Assembly: GCA_950022655.1 (NCBI GenBank)
Contig: OX465582.1
Coordinates: forward strand, 92,022,704-92,086,703
DNA from: Alentia gelatinosa
Lineage: Eukaryota; Annelida; Polychaeta; Phyllodocida; Polynoidae
DNA length: 64,000 nucleotides
Direction of reading: 5' to 3'
Made by a program: the position numbers and the translations under genes. Shown here in pieces: positions 57,401 to 61,500 of this stretch (position 1 is its first letter; each line of letters begins with the position of its first letter). The notes under the pieces were generated by a model. That model was given only the letters and a program-made list of their open reading frames with translations. It was not told the DNA's origin and searched no databases.

Positions 57401-58491
57401 CTGCTTCACCCATCTCTGCCGTCCATCCTCTTTGTAAGTCCTGAGTTCAATCTTTTTTCTTTTTTTTTTGAGCAAGTGCTTTATTTATCTCTGGGCATTT
57501 TTTTTTTTTTAAGACATTTATTTATACTGGATCACACTCAACTCTGTGGAGAGCTGGTCTCAACGTGTGTCCAGTGTTTCTCCTTTACAATTTGTTTCTT
57601 CTTTTATGAATTCAAGCATATAGTAGTGCAACATATATACAATACATTGATAAGAATAGATAATGTTGTACACAATTTCAAATGGATTGAGTAATTGTCA
57701 AAGTTGATAGAGTGTGTCACCCAAGAATAAATCAGTTGTTATCCACATAGAGTACATGCATCATGAGTGTTAAGGAATGTTTGCTTTAAACATCAGTTTT
57801 TGGTCCTGCTTAAAGATGATAAAAAGCAATTATGCTCAGTTAATGAATGCAAAAGAGAATGCCCCGCCCAGCATGAATGTGAGCATGCGTATAGCGGGAC
57901 AATCATGTACAAATATCACCAGGGAGCAGCGTGGAGCTGTGTGTACGGGCCGCCTACAGGGCCTTTATAACGCTGGCGACCTTCGCGACCTTGTGTCGTG
58001 TATGAGTACCATGTGTAACTCTACAGACCCAGCAGGCATGCCTCAAACTCGGGGCGTTCTCAGCACCCTGAGCTCCACCATATAAGGCCAGAGCCTCTGC
58101 AGGGTGATCCATTCTACCCAGACAGGGGGGAGAGTGAACATACCTCTACCTGTATGCACACAGGCGTGATTACAAAACAATGACAGGCAATACCAGCAGA
58201 GCAATGACCACAGCAAGAAAACATGGTAACTAATACAATGTATCAATATCTATGTATATCTGTGTACCTGTATCTGTGTATCTGTATTTATACAGGATTG
58301 TCGTACTGCGTTGTATATGTATTCTAATGAATTTACAAGGCCAGGTGAGAGAAAAGGTCCAGGCAGTCTGTCTGTGTATCTCTCTGTCAGTGATGTATCT
58401 CTGTGTATGTGAGTGTCTGTCAGTGTATGACTCTGTGTGTCTGTATGTATTTCTGTCAGTGACTGTTTATCTATGTATCCATGTAATGGTG

Positions 58492-58551
<60 letters not shown>

Positions 58552-61500
58552 TCATGTTATATAAGATTTACCTTCCATGGCCCACCTGTAGCTTCCAGGG
58601 TCCCACACTCTGAACTGACCACCATTGCCTGGCTGGCTGGCTCCTATATACCCCACACAGCGCCGACTGCGACATGGGGACAGGGTGAGCGGCGTGGGTC
58701 AGGTGCACACTACATACACACAGGCCGCCCTCTCACCGTGTGAGAGGGCAGCGCAAATTTTTTAAAATTATCATTGGGAGTAGTTCCCGTATTTCAGCTT
58801 TAAAGGATCCCCCATTTTGTTGCTTCATTATCATACAGCTTACAGGTTTCAGCTTTGCCAAGCAATTCTCCGTACATTCATTGTTACCTTGTTGTCATTT
58901 CCATTGCTCCCTTTTTTTAATACCAGTTAACTATATAAAACTAAAAGTACCTGAACATCATTTAGGCTATTCTGGAATTAAACCTTTCATCTCATGAGTG
59001 TCCTGTACTAATTACATGGTTGCCACCCCTGTAGTGTTGACTCTAATAATTCTGATTATTCCTATTCCTTTTGAGTTCAATCATTAAGAAAGAAATTGAT
59101 GAATGTTTGGTCTGTGTCCTCGTTTGCCATCGAGTTTGGAGTGCGCAGTAATATGAACGAGGCGATAGCCGAGTGAATACTCTGAAGCACTCCAAATGAG
59201 AACAGGGAACGTGAACAGGGACTCAGACCAAGCACACAAATGTTTCTGATTTTATCTTAGCCTGGAAATATCTATCTCTTTATCACCCGTTGAGAACGAA
59301 TTACCGTTACCGCAAGCCAGTTGAGAACGAGTTTGTAATGCTAAGCCTATGGACGTTTATACCAGGCTAAGATAATTCTCCATTCTCTTTGTAAGTCTGT
59401 GTTCTATCGCTACTCCATCCACTTTGTAAGGCTGACTTCTATGGACTTGTATTTCCAAAGTTGTAGGACTTTGTGGGTTCGAGTCCCACTGCAGCCACTC
59501 TTCTCCTTCATTCCCAGCAGTGGTAGATTTACTACTATATCAGAGGCCAATTGTTCTCTCATTACATGTCTATGTGGTGTGGGAACTTAAAGAACTCTCA
59601 CCTCGGTAAATGTGTAGGGGTGAGATTTCTACCTAAATTCATTACATAGATTGGATCACCACCTTTGTGGGAAAAGGAGCCTAGAGAAAGTCTGGTAAGA
59701 ACCTGTAATGATTAACTGGATGTTAAATCAAACCAACCAACCAACCAACTCCATTCTCTTAAAGTCAGTGCTCTATAGTACTCCTTCCTCTTGGTAATTC
59801 TGAATTCTATTTTTACTTTATGCTCATTGTAAGTCATGACTATATCCTCTTTATAAGTCTGAGTTCTAGCGTTACTTCTTGTAAAAATCTCACTTCTTTG
59901 CTACAGGACTTGACCAAATACCCATCAGATGCCCTCAACACCAAGTCTCTGTCCATCCTCAACCAGTTCTACGCGTCCAAACTGAAGCTCTTCCGCACCA
60001 CACAACGCTCCCATGTGAGTCTCCTCAGTCTCTACATTTATTATCCACCTAATACAAAGTGTCCATAGAAAACACATAGGGAGTTTGTATTGACATGCCC
60101 GGCACATGCAGATACATCCACCTAATACAAAGTGTCCATAGAAAACACATAGGGAGTTTGTATTGACTTGCCCGGCACATACAGATACATCCACCTAATA
60201 CAAAGTTTCCATAGAAAACACATAGGGAGTTTGTATGGACATGCCCGGCGCATACAGATACATCCACCTAATACAAAGTGTCCATAGAAAGCACATAGGG
60301 AGTTTGTATGGACATACCCGGCGCATACGGATATATTGTATGCTCTGTGTGGCGCATACGGAAAATTAATTCGTACGAAAAAAATAGTGCATAACTAAAT
60401 TGAACTGATATGGACATGTCACTTGCCCAGAAAAGGTGGATGATAAATACAACATAAATTGGTTTCAGATAAAAGCAGCTGTATGCTCTTAGGAGTTGAC
60501 AGATTTTGCGCAATATCCTCGCATATGATTGGGGATTACTATGCGTCAACTCCTCGGAGCATACGGCCGCTTGTCTCTGAAACCAGTTAATATTGTGTAT
60601 GTATACGTACAATAGGACCCCGCTAAGCAGACCACTCTCATGTACAGTAGGACCCCGCTATGTGGACCACTCTCATGTACAGTAGGACCCTGCTATGAAG
60701 ACCACCCTCATGTACAGTAGGACCCCGCTATGAAGACCACCCTCATGTACAGTAGGACCCCGCTATGTGGACCACTCTCATGTACAGTAGGACCCCACTA
60801 TGAAGACCACCCTCATGTACAGTAGGACCCCACTATGAGGACCACCCTCATGTACAATAGGACCCCACTATGAGGACCACCCTCATGTACAGTAGGACCC
60901 CACTATGAGGACCACCCTCATGTACAGTAGGACCCTGCTATGTGGACCACCCTCATGTACAGTAGGACCCCACTATGTGGACCACTCTCATGTACAGTAG
61001 GACCCTGCAATGTGGACCACTCTCATGTACAGTAGGACCCTGCTAAGAGGACCACCCTCATGTACAGTAGGACCCCGGTATGTGGACCACTCTCATGTAC
61101 AGTAGGACCCCGCTATGTGGACCACTCTCATGTACAGTAGGACCCTGCTATGAGGACCACCGTCATGTACAGTAGGACCCCGCTAAGCAGACCACCCTCA
61201 TGTACAGTAGGACCCCGCTATGAGGACCACCCTCATGTACAGTAGGACCCCGCTATGTGGACCACTCTCATGTACAGTAGGACCCTGCTATGAGGACCAC
61301 CGTCATGTACAGTAGGACCCCGCTATGTGGACCACTCTCATGTACAGTAGGACCCCGCTAAGCAGACCACCCTCACACACAGAGGTTGCAGCATGTAGAA
61401 CATTTTAAAAACATGATCTAATACGATCATTTTATGTATGATATCGATCTCTCATATCCATATATCATCAGCCCCATCACCTCACCAAAAGTACTCACCG

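Noticed and set aside
58252..58743. Plus-strand frame of 163 codons
   Set aside because: Mostly GT-rich and (TA)n microsatellite translation; no domain.
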